DNA from: JACDAN01 sp963842235
GTDB taxonomy: Bacteria; Actinomycetota; Thermoleophilia; Gaiellales; Gaiellaceae
NCBI GenBank assembly: GCA_963842235.1
Contig: CAWJFT010000002.1
Span: 1-64,000, forward strand
Length of the DNA: 64,000 nt
Direction: 5' to 3'
Shown piece by piece: positions 51,065 to 59,889 of the stretch (the first letter of the stretch is position 1; each line of letters opens with the position of its first letter). The notes under the pieces were generated by a model, which searched no databases, was not told the origin of the DNA, and was given only the letters and a program-made list of their open reading frames with translations. The translations under genes and the position numbers were made by a program.

Positions 51065-51138
51065 GACGTCGCTTGCGATGTCTCCATCAGGCCGCGCGGG
51101 CTTCGCCCGTGCGGCCGTCTGAAATGACCGGTCGACAC
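51062..51138 (+). ncRNA. 77-bp two-hairpin intercistronic element, copy C
   Basis: Starts with the thioesterase stop (TGAGACGTCGCTTGCGATG) and ends TCGACAC, 23 nt before the GTG of the M16 peptidase. Hairpin 1 GAGACGTCGC-TT-GCGATGTCTC; hairpin 2 GGCCGCGCGGGC-TTC-GCCCGTGCGGCC, both with single G-T pairs; the tail contains the palindrome GACCGGTC. Confidence 0.65.
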
Positions 51139-51161
51139 GATGGACGAGTGGAGGTCTGGCT

Positions 51162-52436
51162 GTGAGTGTCTTCCAGCGCGAAACGTTGTCGAACGGCGTG
51201 CGGCTGCTCGCCGCGCCGATGCCGCAAGTGCAGTCGGTGGCGTGCTTCATCATGCTCGCCGCCGGCTCGCGCTTCGAGACCCCGGACACGAGCGGCATCG
51301 CCCACTTCGCGGAACACATGTTCTTCAAGGGCACCGAGCGCCGGCCAACGGCGCAGCAGATCGGGCTCGAGCTGGACGGGATCGGCGCCGAGTTCAACGC
51401 GTTCACGAGCAAGGAGTACACGGGCTACTACGTCAAGTGCGCGGCGGAGCATCGAGAGCATTCCTTCGACGTCCTGGTCGACATGCTCCAGCACTCGAAG
51501 TTCGACCCGGAGGAGATCGAGCGCGAGAAGGGCGTGATCATCGAAGAGATGAACATGTACTTCGACACGCCGCGGGACTACATCTCGGGCGTCTACCACC
51601 AGCTCCTCTGGGACGACACGCCGCTCGGCTGGGACATCATCGGCCGTAAGGAGACCGTCCGGGCTGCGACGCGCGAGACCTTCCTCGAGTACATCCAGAA
51701 GTGGTACCGGGCGCCGCGCATGGTCGTCGGCGTGGCGGGCAACTTCCCGGAGAGCGTGCGGGACGAGCTCGATGCGCTGCTGGCGGAGGTCGAGACCGGC
51801 GATCCCGGTGGCGCGCCTCCGCTCGAGGCGCCTGCGAACGGCTCCGGCCCGCGCGTGAAGGTGCACTCGAAGGAGTCCGACCAGGCGCACGTCTGCCTCG
51901 GCGTCCCCAGCTATCCGCTCACCCATCCCGATCGCTACGCGCTGCAGCTTGTCGGAACGGTTCTCGGGACGGGAATGTCTTCACGGCTTTTCACGGAGGT
52001 GCGTGAGCGGCGCGGGCTCGCGTACTACGTCTTCGCGACGAACCACTCATACACCGACGCCGGCACGCTCTACTCGCAGGCCGGCGTCGACATCACCCGG
52101 ATCGACGAGGCGATCGAGACGATTGCGCGCGAGCTGAAGAAGATTGCGAACGAGCCTGTGCCCGCAGAGGAGCTCGAGAAGGCGAAGAACGTCGCCAAGG
52201 GCCGCTTCGTCCTCCAGACGGAGAGCCCGAACGGGATGATCATGTTCGGCCTGCGGCGGGAAGTCCTGGAGGGCCGTGCTCCGGAGCCGGAGGAGATCCT
52301 GGCCGAGCTCGACAAGGTCACCGTCGAGGACATCCAGCGCGTGGCGCAGGACGTGATCGGGGGCAACGGGTTGAAGCTCGCCCTGATCGGTCCGTTCGAC
52401 GACGCCGAGCGCTTCGAGCAGCTTCTAGCCGAGTAG
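51162..52436 (+). CDS. M16-family zinc peptidase
   Basis: 424 aa. Zinc-binding HxxEH as HFAEH (H48, E51, H52) with the third ligand Glu in EREKGVIIEEMNMYFDTPRD about 80 residues later, then the C-terminal half with RGLAYYVFATNHSYTDAGTL. Cytoplasmic processing-peptidase-like enzyme; no signal peptide. It follows copy C of the 77-bp element and has GTGGAGG upstream of its GTG. Confidence 0.92.
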   Translation: MSVFQRETLSNGVRLLAAPMPQVQSVACFIMLAAGSRFETPDTSGIAHFAEHMFFKGTERRPTAQQIGLELDGIGAEFNAFTSKEYTGYYVKCAAEHREHSFDVLVDMLQHSKFDPEEIEREKGVIIEEMNMYFDTPRDYISGVYHQLLWDDTPLGWDIIGRKETVRAATRETFLEYIQKWYRAPRMVVGVAGNFPESVRDELDALLAEVETGDPGGAPPLEAPANGSGPRVKVHSKESDQAHVCLGVPSYPLTHPDRYALQLVGTVLGTGMSSRLFTEVRERRGLAYYVFATNHSYTDAGTLYSQAGVDITRIDEAIETIARELKKIANEPVPAEELEKAKNVAKGRFVLQTESPNGMIMFGLRREVLEGRAPEPEEILAELDKVTVEDIQRVAQDVIGGNGLKLALIGPFDDAERFEQLLAE

Positions 52437-52441
52437 CAGCT

Positions 52442-52876
52442 CTAACGGGCGAGGTCGGACAGCGCTTCGGTCAAGTGCTCGCGGTCCTCGGGATCCGCGA
52501 CGCGCTCCGCAAGCTCGCGTGCCTGTTGCTCGTAGCGCCGCGCTTCTTCGGCGGCTCCCGACACGCCGTGCGCTCGCGCGAGCGCCTCGTAGGCGAACGG
52601 AAGATCCCAATCCTCCATGTTGTCCGGATGCGCCTCGCAGATCGCCAGGCACCGCGCCGCGTGCCACACCGCCGGCTCGCCACGGCCCAGGACCGAATAG
52701 ACCCGCGAGACCTGCCACTCGCTTCGCACCCGATTCTTCGGCTCACATTCCGGCGCCTCGCCCCAGTGGTACGCCGAGGCATGAGCCGCGTGCAGCATCC
52801 GCTCGTCATCCTCGCGGGACTCCATCAGGCGCCAGACCTCGTTGAAGAGGTCGACCCCTACCTGCTGGTGGTTCAC
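52442..52876 (-). CDS. helical-repeat hypothetical protein
   Basis: 144 aa, all-helical, with TPR-like pairs (DDERMLHAAHASAYHWGEA; EWQVSRVYSVLGRGEPAVWHAARCLAICEAHPD; AYEALARAHGVSGAAEEARRYEQQARELAERV). No membrane or catalytic features. Its GTG overlaps the acs stop (GTGA), so it is co-translated with acetyl-CoA synthetase; no function is known. Confidence 0.72.
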   Translation of the reverse strand: MNHQQVGVDLFNEVWRLMESREDDERMLHAAHASAYHWGEAPECEPKNRVRSEWQVSRVYSVLGRGEPAVWHAARCLAICEAHPDNMEDWDLPFAYEALARAHGVSGAAEEARRYEQQARELAERVADPEDREHLTEALSDLAR

Positions 52877-54834
52877 TCTTGGGAAGGGGTAGTCTCGCCG
52901 CGCTCGCGGATCTCCTCCACGACGGCGGGATCGGCGAGCGTGGTCGTGTCGCCCAGCGGCCGGTGCTCGGCGACATCCCGGAGCAGCCGCCGCATGATCT
53001 TGCCGCTGCGTGTCTTTGGAAGCTCCGGTGTGAAGACGATGTTCGCCGGCTTCGCGATCGGGCCGATCTTCTTGCCGACGTGGTCGCGGAGCTCGCTGAG
53101 CCGCTCCTCGGAGCCCTCCTCACCGCCCTTCAGCGTCACGAAGGCGACGATCGCCTGTCCGGTCTGGGCGTCGATCCGGCCGCACACGGCCGCTTCGGCC
53201 ACCGAGGCGTGATCGACGAGCGCGCTTTCGACCTCGATCGTCGAGATCCGATGCCCGGAGACGTTCATGACGTCGTCCACCCGTCCGAGCAGCCAGAAGT
53301 CGCCGTCCTCGTCGATGCGCGCGCCGTCGCCGGCGAAGTAGACGTCCGGGTACTTCGACCAGTAGGTCTCGACGTAGCGGTCGTGATCCTTGTGGATCCC
53401 CCGCAGCATCGCCGGCCAGGGCTTCCGCAGGACGAGGTAGCCGCCACCGCCCGGGCCGACCTCGTTGCCCCGCTCGTCGAAGACCGCAGCATCGACACCC
53501 GGGAACGGCTTCGTTGCCGAGCCCGGCTTGAGCGTCGTCAGGCCCGGAAGCGGCGTGATCAGGATCATCCCCGTCTCCGTCTGCCACCACGTGTCGACGA
53601 CCGGAGTCTCGTCGCCGCCGATGTGCTCCCGGTACCAGACCCAGGCCTCAGGATTGATGGGCTCGCCGACAGTGCCGAGCAGCCTCAGACACGACAGGTC
53701 GTGCTTCGCGGCGTGCTCCGGGCCCCATTTCATGTGGCTCCGGATCGCGGTCGGCGCCGTGTAGAGGATGTCGACCTTGTAGCGCTCGATGATCGCCCAC
53801 CAGCGATCCTTGTCCGGGAAGTCCGGCGTGCCTTCGTACATGACCCCGGTCGTCCCGTTCGCGAGCGGCCCGTAGACGATGTAGCTGTGCCCGGTGACCC
53901 AGCCCACGTCGGCCGCGCACCAGTACACCGAGTCGGGCTTGATGTCGAAGATGTAGTGGTGCGTCGCCGCGACGCCGACCAGGTAGCCGCCGGTCGTGTG
54001 GACGATGCCCTTCGGCTTCGCGGTCGTGCCGCTCGTGTAGAGCAGGTAGAGCAGATCCTCCGAGTCCATCGGCTCCGGCGGACACGTCTCCGGATCGCTG
54101 GACTGGCCCTCAGCGACGTCGTGCCACCAGACGTCGCGGCCCTCCTGCATCGGAACGTCGCCGCCGGTCCGTCGGAGCACGATGGCGCTCTTCACCGTCG
54201 GCGAGGTGGCGAGCGCCTCGTCGGCGTTCCCCTTGAGCGGAACGGTCGTCCCGCGCCGCCAGGCCTCGTCCTGCGTGATCAGGAGCTCGCATTCCATGTC
54301 GTTCAGCCGGCCGGCGAGCGCCTCGGCCGAGAAGCCGCCGAAGACGACCGTGTGCGGCGCTCCGAGCCGGGCGCAGGCAAGCATCGCGATCGGGAGCTCG
54401 GGCACCATGCCCATGTAGATCCCGACCGGCGTCCCCTTCTCGACGCCTAGCTCCTTGAGCGCATTCGCGAAGCGAACGACCTCGTCCTGGAGGTCGGCGA
54501 ACGTGATTTCGCGCCGGTCGTCCTCGGGCTCGCCTTCCCAGTAGTAGGCGACCTTGCCGCCGTTGCCCGCCCGGACATGGCGGTCGACGCAGTTGAAGCA
54601 GACGTTGAGCTTCCCGCCGATGTACCACTTCGCATACGGAGGCTTCCACTCGAGGAGCGTCGTCCACGGCTCGAACCACGTGATGCGCTCGGCCTCCTTC
54701 GACCAGAGCTCCTCGAAGTCGCGCTCGTAAATGTCCTGCTGCGCGTTGGCCTGCGCAGCGAACTCGGGATCCGGCGGGTAGCGCCGCTCCTCGAGGAACA
54801 TCGTCTCGATCGCAGCGGGCTGCGTCTCAGTCAC
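52873..54834 (-). CDS. acs: acetyl-CoA synthetase
   Basis: 653 aa. Activates acetate to acetyl-CoA through acetyl-AMP. LLYTSGTTAKPKGIVHTTGGYLVG is the P-loop-like motif, YWCAADVGWVTGHSYIVYGPLANG the aromatic acyl-pocket region, VDTWWQTETGMILITPLPG the A5 motif, and PKTRSGKIMRRLLRDVA has the catalytic, acetylation-target Lys. GTG 54834 overlaps the aminopeptidase stop (GTGA). The frame open upstream to 55266 is antisense noise. Confidence 0.95.
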   Translation of the reverse strand: MTETQPAAIETMFLEERRYPPDPEFAAQANAQQDIYERDFEELWSKEAERITWFEPWTTLLEWKPPYAKWYIGGKLNVCFNCVDRHVRAGNGGKVAYYWEGEPEDDRREITFADLQDEVVRFANALKELGVEKGTPVGIYMGMVPELPIAMLACARLGAPHTVVFGGFSAEALAGRLNDMECELLITQDEAWRRGTTVPLKGNADEALATSPTVKSAIVLRRTGGDVPMQEGRDVWWHDVAEGQSSDPETCPPEPMDSEDLLYLLYTSGTTAKPKGIVHTTGGYLVGVAATHHYIFDIKPDSVYWCAADVGWVTGHSYIVYGPLANGTTGVMYEGTPDFPDKDRWWAIIERYKVDILYTAPTAIRSHMKWGPEHAAKHDLSCLRLLGTVGEPINPEAWVWYREHIGGDETPVVDTWWQTETGMILITPLPGLTTLKPGSATKPFPGVDAAVFDERGNEVGPGGGGYLVLRKPWPAMLRGIHKDHDRYVETYWSKYPDVYFAGDGARIDEDGDFWLLGRVDDVMNVSGHRISTIEVESALVDHASVAEAAVCGRIDAQTGQAIVAFVTLKGGEEGSEERLSELRDHVGKKIGPIAKPANIVFTPELPKTRSGKIMRRLLRDVAEHRPLGDTTTLADPAVVEEIRERGETTPSQE

Positions 54835-55961
54835 GGCTGCAGATCGTAGGGAAAGTCCGTGAGGTTCTCGGCCCCGTCCTCCGTGACGAGCACGAGATCC
54901 TCGAGCCGCACGCCGCCGAACCCGGCCCGGTAGAGGCCCGGCTCGAGCGTCACGACGTCGCCGGCGACAAGCCGGCTGGGATCGCGCGAGAGCCACGGTG
55001 GCTCGTGCACCTCGAGCCCGACGCCGTGGCCGAGCCCGTGGAAGAAGCCGCTGTCCAGCACCTGCCCCGGCTCCTTCGAGAGCTGCGTTGGATAGCCGGC
55101 CTCGTGGAAGACGTCGCAGACCAGCTGGTAGACCTCCCGCCCTTCGGCGCCAGCCTTCACGGCCTCCATCGACTTGACGAGCGCCTCGTGGACGAGCCGG
55201 TGGTACTCGGCGAGCTCGTCCGAGATCTCTCCGACCACGAACGTCCGGGTCATGTCCGCGTAGCACCCGGTTTCCCGGTCGCGCGGGAAGAGATCGATCA
55301 CGACGGATTCCCCCGGGGCGATCGGGCCCGAGCCCATGTCGTGCCCGGAGGCCGCCTGGCCGCCGTGCGCGACGATCATCTCGTCCGACACGAGGTTGTG
55401 CTCGTTGAAGACCTCGATGATCCGGGCCTTGATCCGCTCAGAGGTCAGCGGCTCGCCGTCCAGCATCAACGTGCCGTTCGACGCCTCGGCGCTGCGCAGC
55501 ATCTCCCGTGCGGCGCTCATGGCCGCCTCGGTCCCGCGCTGGGCCTTGCGGATCCCGGCGAGCTCGGTCTCGTTCTTCACCCGGCGGCGCTTGGCGAAGA
55601 GCTCGCGGTCGGGTCGCAGCTCGATCCCGACCGCCCGGATCCGGTCGGCGAGCTCGACCGGGAAGGTCGACGGGACGACGGCGTCGCGCACTTCCAGCCG
55701 CTGCACGGCCTCGACCAGCGTGCGGGCGTAGACCTCGTATCGCGGGAGCCCCTGGGCGATCAGCGCGTCGTATCCGAACTCCTCGAGTGGATGCGCGTGG
55801 ATCCCGGTCGGCTCCAGCCGAGAGACCTCGAAGGACGTGATCACGGCGTGTCGGTCGCCGTTCCGCTCGAGGTAGAGAAACGGGTCGGGGATCGGGATGG
55901 GGACTTCGTGCCGCATCTCCGCGGCATGCATTGAGTCTGAGTAGATCAGGATGTCAGCCAT
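54831..55961 (-). CDS. M24-family aminopeptidase (Xaa-Pro aminopeptidase-like)
   Basis: 376 aa. N-terminal creatinase domain (residues 1-140), then the pita-bread metallopeptidase: VIDLFPRDRETGCYADMTRTF with two metal-binding Asp, FFHGLGHGVGLEVHEPPW with the His ligand, and VVTLEPGLYRAGFGGVRLEDLVLV with the two Glu. All five ligands appear present. Co-translated with acs downstream and divergent from the amidohydrolase. Confidence 0.9.
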   Translation of the reverse strand: MADILIYSDSMHAAEMRHEVPIPIPDPFLYLERNGDRHAVITSFEVSRLEPTGIHAHPLEEFGYDALIAQGLPRYEVYARTLVEAVQRLEVRDAVVPSTFPVELADRIRAVGIELRPDRELFAKRRRVKNETELAGIRKAQRGTEAAMSAAREMLRSAEASNGTLMLDGEPLTSERIKARIIEVFNEHNLVSDEMIVAHGGQAASGHDMGSGPIAPGESVVIDLFPRDRETGCYADMTRTFVVGEISDELAEYHRLVHEALVKSMEAVKAGAEGREVYQLVCDVFHEAGYPTQLSKEPGQVLDSGFFHGLGHGVGLEVHEPPWLSRDPSRLVAGDVVTLEPGLYRAGFGGVRLEDLVLVTEDGAENLTDFPYDLQP

Positions 55962-56004
55962 GAAACGATCCTATATTCGGCGCGCCTGCATAGACTGACG
56001 ATTC

Positions 56005-57156
56005 GTGGTCGAGCCGCTTTCGCGCGCGCAGCAGCTGCTTTCGCTCTACGACGACGAGCTGCGCCGCCTCCTGCCCGAGGACGCCGACATCTTTGACGCC
56101 CATGTCCATCTCGGACAGGACATCGACGGCTTCTCGGGCCAGTACGAGGAGCTCGAGCGGATCATGGAGACCTACGGCATGTCGCGGGCGTTCATGTTCT
56201 GCATGGACGAGCCCGACCGCGAGCCGGCGTTTCGCGCGCCGAACGACCGCACGCTCGAGTACGCCGAGCGCTCCGGCGGCCGCCTGATCCCGTTCGTGCG
56301 GCTCGACATGAACCAGTCCCCGATCGAGGAGGCGGTCCGCTGTCTCGACCGGGGCGCACGGGGCATCAAGCTGCACCCTCGCGCGCAGCGGTTCCTGCTG
56401 AACGACAAGCGGCTTGCGCCGGTGTTCGAGCTCGCTGCTGAGCGGCGGGTGCCGATCCTGATCCACGGCGGTCGCGGGCTCCCGCCGATTGCCGCCGACC
56501 TGTCCCGCCTCGTAGAGGCCTATCCGCAGGCGCAGCTGATCGTCGCCCACGCGGGCATCGCAGACCTCGGCGGCCTGGCCGGGCGCCTCGCCGGACGCAA
56601 GGGGGTGTTCTTCGACACGTCCGTCTGGAGCCCGGTCGACCTCCTCGACTTCTTCCACCAGGTTCCGCCGGAGCAGATCCTCTACGCCTCCGACTACCCC
56701 TACGGACGCCAGCCTCAGGCGCTCCTCAACTCGCTTCGAACGGCGATCACGGCCGGCCTCGACGAGCGGCAGCTGCGCGACATGCTCTTCGGCAACGCGA
56801 ACCGGATCGCAACCGGCGAAGAGCCGCTCGAGCCCTCGATGCCGAGTGGGACCGACGAGTTCTCGCAATCGATGGCACTCGCCCGGATCCACCAGTATCT
56901 GTCGATGGCCACACCGCTGCTCTGGACCCGCCAGGCCGACTCGATCGGCGTCCTGGGCCTGGCCCTGAACGCCTGCTATGAGCGCAACGGATATGTCGAG
57001 GAGCTGGACCGCATCCAGGAGCTCCTGTCGACCGCACAGGAGCTCTGGCGCACGCTCCCCGAGATCGAGGACGAAGGGGAGCGGATGGCGACGAGCCGGG
57101 CCACCTTCGCCCTCGTCCATCTCGCGGACATCATCGCGGTGACGCCGCGTGATTGA
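56005..57156 (+). CDS. amidohydrolase-family TIM-barrel hydrolase
   Basis: 383 aa. Metal-binding HxH in DIFDAHVHLGQD near the N-terminus, then IKLHPRAQRFLLN, ILIHGGRGLPPIA (His), LIVAHAGIADLGGL and ILYASDYPYG (Asp), the pattern of the amidohydrolase_2 (decarboxylase/hydrolase) group. The C-terminal 110 residues are helical and extra to the domain. The substrate is unknown. It overlaps the [2Fe-2S] subunit gene by 8 bp, so it may act in the same pathway as the molybdenum hydroxylase. Confidence 0.82.
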   Translation: MVEPLSRAQQLLSLYDDELRRLLPEDADIFDAHVHLGQDIDGFSGQYEELERIMETYGMSRAFMFCMDEPDREPAFRAPNDRTLEYAERSGGRLIPFVRLDMNQSPIEEAVRCLDRGARGIKLHPRAQRFLLNDKRLAPVFELAAERRVPILIHGGRGLPPIAADLSRLVEAYPQAQLIVAHAGIADLGGLAGRLAGRKGVFFDTSVWSPVDLLDFFHQVPPEQILYASDYPYGRQPQALLNSLRTAITAGLDERQLRDMLFGNANRIATGEEPLEPSMPSGTDEFSQSMALARIHQYLSMATPLLWTRQADSIGVLGLALNACYERNGYVEELDRIQELLSTAQELWRTLPEIEDEGERMATSRATFALVHLADIIAVTPRD

Positions 57157-57586
57157 TCTCCACGTGAACGGCGGCCGGTACGCGGTCGATGTGCCTGTGG
57201 GCATGTCTCTCGCGGACACGCTGCGCGAAGAGCTCGGGTTGACCGGCACGAAGGTCGCCTGTAACGAGGGTCACTGCGGCGCCTGCACCGTCCAGCTCGA
57301 CGGCGTCCCGATCCTCTCGTGCCTCACGCTCGCGCATACCGTCGGGGGTCGAGAGGTGACGACGATCGAGGGCCTTCGCGACCATCCGCTGGTCGATGCG
57401 TTCGTGCGCTCCGACGCGCTCCAGTGCGGGTTCTGCACCCCGGGCCAGATCGTCTCGGCGGCAGCCTTCGTGGCGGCGAACCCGTCGCCGAGCCGCGAGG
57501 AGATTCGCCACGGCATGGCGGGGAACATCTGTCGGTGCGGGACGTATCCGAAGATCGAGGAGGCGATCCTCTCGTGGCGCACCTGA
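57149..57586 (+). CDS. molybdenum hydroxylase small subunit ([2Fe-2S])
   Basis: 145 aa. Plant-ferredoxin-type [2Fe-2S] in CNEGHCGACTVQLDGVPILSC (C38, C43, C46, C58), then the second cluster in LQCGFCTPGQIVSA and NICRCGTYPKI. Transfers electrons from the molybdopterin site to FAD in xanthine dehydrogenase/CO dehydrogenase-type complexes. First of three subunit genes; the next starts 55 bp downstream, beyond a palindrome. Confidence 0.92.
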   Translation: MIDLHVNGGRYAVDVPVGMSLADTLREELGLTGTKVACNEGHCGACTVQLDGVPILSCLTLAHTVGGREVTTIEGLRDHPLVDAFVRSDALQCGFCTPGQIVSAAAFVAANPSPSREEIRHGMAGNICRCGTYPKIEEAILSWRT

Positions 57587-57599
57587 CCGTTCACGCCGT

Positions 57600-57622
57600 G
57601 TCCAGGGGCCAGGCCCCTGGAC
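57600..57622. repeat. 23-bp perfect palindrome, copy 2, between subunit genes
   Basis: The same 11-bp arm GTCCAGGGGCC, central A and complementary arm as 24342-24364. It lies 13 bp after the small-subunit stop and could form a strong hairpin in the transcript between the small and large subunits. Confidence 0.8.
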
Positions 57623-57641
57623 CTGACCCGAGGAGACGGTC

Positions 57642-59889
57642 ATGGCACGGTTGATCCGGACCGAAAAGGAGGTCGAAGGCCGCTACACGGAGCAGTGGAT
57701 CCTCGTCGAGGAGGACACGCTCGACCAGTGGCCCGCGGGACCGCTGGACGAGGTCGGCCGGCCGGCGGAGAGGATCGACGGGCGCCTGCGAGCGACCGGC
57801 GACGCGCGCTACACCGCCGACGTCCAGCTCCCCGGGATGCTGCATGCCGCCGTGCTCCGCAGCCCGCACGCGCGCGCGTGTGTGCGGAAGCTGAACCTCG
57901 ATGGCGCGCGTGGCGCTCCCGGCGTCCGCGGCGTGCTGGGGCCGCTGACCGACGAAGCGAACTATCACGGACAGGCGATCGCTGCCGTCGCGGCCGACAC
58001 CCTGGCGGAGGCCAGAGCGTCCGTCGACCGCATCGAGGTGGAGTGGGAGCCGCTCGAGCCGCTGCTCGATCCGGATGAAGCGGTTCGTCGCGGCGAGCTC
58101 GTCTCGGAGCGCAGCAAGGAGCGAGGGGACATCGAGCGAGGCTTCGCAGAGGCCGACGTCGTCGTCGAAGCGGAGTACCGCACGCAGACCGTCCTCCACA
58201 ACTCGATGGAGACCCACCAGGCCGTCTGCGATTGGGAGGCGGGCGACCGGCTCACGGTCTACATCTCGACACAGGCCATCTGGGAGGTCCGCGAGAGCGT
58301 CGCCGAGCACTACGGGCTGCCGCCGGATCACGTCCGCGTCGTGTGCCGCTTCATGGGCGGCGGATTCGGCGCGAAGAACGGGCCTGGGGACTACACCTAC
58401 ATCGCCGCCGATCTCGCCCGGCAGACGGGACGTCCGGTCAAGTGCGCGCTCAACCGGCGCGAGGAGAACCTCGACTCCGGGAACCGCAACGCGACGATCC
58501 AGCGTCTGCGTGCCGGAGCCCGCTCGGACGGGACGCTGACGGCGCTCGAGGGCGAGTTCGTCAACGCGACAGGCTGGGACGGCTGGCTCTCCTCGACCGG
58601 CGGTCCCATGGAGATGCTCTACGCCTGCGAGAACGTCCGCATCCTCGAGCGCGGCGCGAGGCTCAACACGGCGCCGATGAAGGCGTTCCGCGCGCCCGGC
58701 TACGTCGAGGGCACCTTCGGCCTCGAGTGCCTGATGGACGAGCTCGCGGCCAAGCTCGACCTCGATCCGCTGGAGCTCCGGCAGCGCAACCACAGCGACC
58801 ACGACGCGGTCGACGGTCGGCCGTTCTCCTCCAAGAACCTGCTCGAGTGCTACCGGCGGGCCCAGCCGCACTGGGACCGACGGGACGAAGGTCCGGGCCC
58901 GGTCCGATGGGCCCTGGCGGCACGGCGTCGGGATGGCGAGCCAGATCTGGTTCGGCGGCGGCGGACCGCCCTCGTACGCCTGGGTTCGCGTCGGCGCCGA
59001 TGCGCGCGCGGCCGTCCTCACGGCCATGCAGGACATCGGCACGGGCACGGCGACGGCCATGGCGCAGATCGCCGCGGAGGAACTCGGGCTTTCGGTCGAC
59101 CGCATCGACGTCTCGCTCGGCGACTCGGCCCGCGGCCCCTACGCAGTCGTTTCCGCAGGGTCGTCGACGGTGCCGTCGATGGGGCCAGCCGTTCGCGCCG
59201 CTGCGGCCGACGCCGCTCGGCAGATCCTGGAAATCGCTGCGCAACGCTTCGACCTCGAGGCGGGCCGCCTCTCGCTGCAAGGCGGCAAGATCGTCTCGGC
59301 CGACGGCGGCTCGTGGCCGCTCGAGGAGATCACGGGCCTGCTCGAGTCGGGACAGATCCTGGGGCAGGGCTCCCGCGGCCCGAACCCGACAGGGATGCGG
59401 GTCCTGACCTTCGGCGTCCAGCTGGCCGAGGTGGCGGTGGACGTCGAGACCGGCGAGGTCCGGGTCGGCCGGATCGTCGCGATCCACGACGTCGGACGAG
59501 TCATCAACCCCCTCGGCGCCTCGAGCCAGGTCGAGGGCGGCGTCATTCAGGGGCTCGGGCACACGTTGTCTGAGGAACGTCTGCTCGATCCCCGGACCGG
59601 CGGCGTCCTCACGCAGACGCTCGACAGCTATCGGATGCCGACAATCGCCGACATCCCCGAGATCGTCACCGACCTGATCGACGCCCCGGACGAACACCTC
59701 ACCAACCTGGGCTCGAAGGGTCTGGGCGAGCCGCCGATCGTTCCGACCGCGGCTGCGATCGCGAATGCCATTCGCGACGCAACCGGCGCGGACGTCCGCT
59801 CACTTCCGATCACGCGCGACGAGCTGCTTCGCGCCCTGCGGGAAGCGCGAGAGCGCACACGCGAGCCCATTGGAGCTCCTGCGGCCTGA
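57642..59889 (+). CDS. molybdenum hydroxylase large subunit, reading frame broken by one base
   Basis: Molybdopterin-binding subunit. The first part is in one frame (VGRPAERIDGRLRATGDARYTADVQLPGMLH; FMGGGFGAKNGPGDYTYIAADLAR; APMKAFRAPGYVEGTFGLE). The second part, one frame later, is MASQIWFGGGGPPSYAWVRV through GQDIGTG-like QDIGTGTATAMAQIAAEEL to GSKGLGEPPIVPTAAAIANAI with the catalytic Glu region. Removing one G at 58890/58891 joins them (DEVRARSDGPWRHGVGM) into about 748 aa. The active-site loop reads AFRAPGYVEG, not the AYXCSFR of true CO dehydrogenase, so the substrate is probably a purine, aldehyde or other N-heterocycle. Confidence 0.85.

Noticed and set aside
57642..59889. CO dehydrogenase (CoxL)
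   Set aside because: The active-site loop lacks the AYXCSFR motif, so only general molybdenum hydroxylase membership is claimed.
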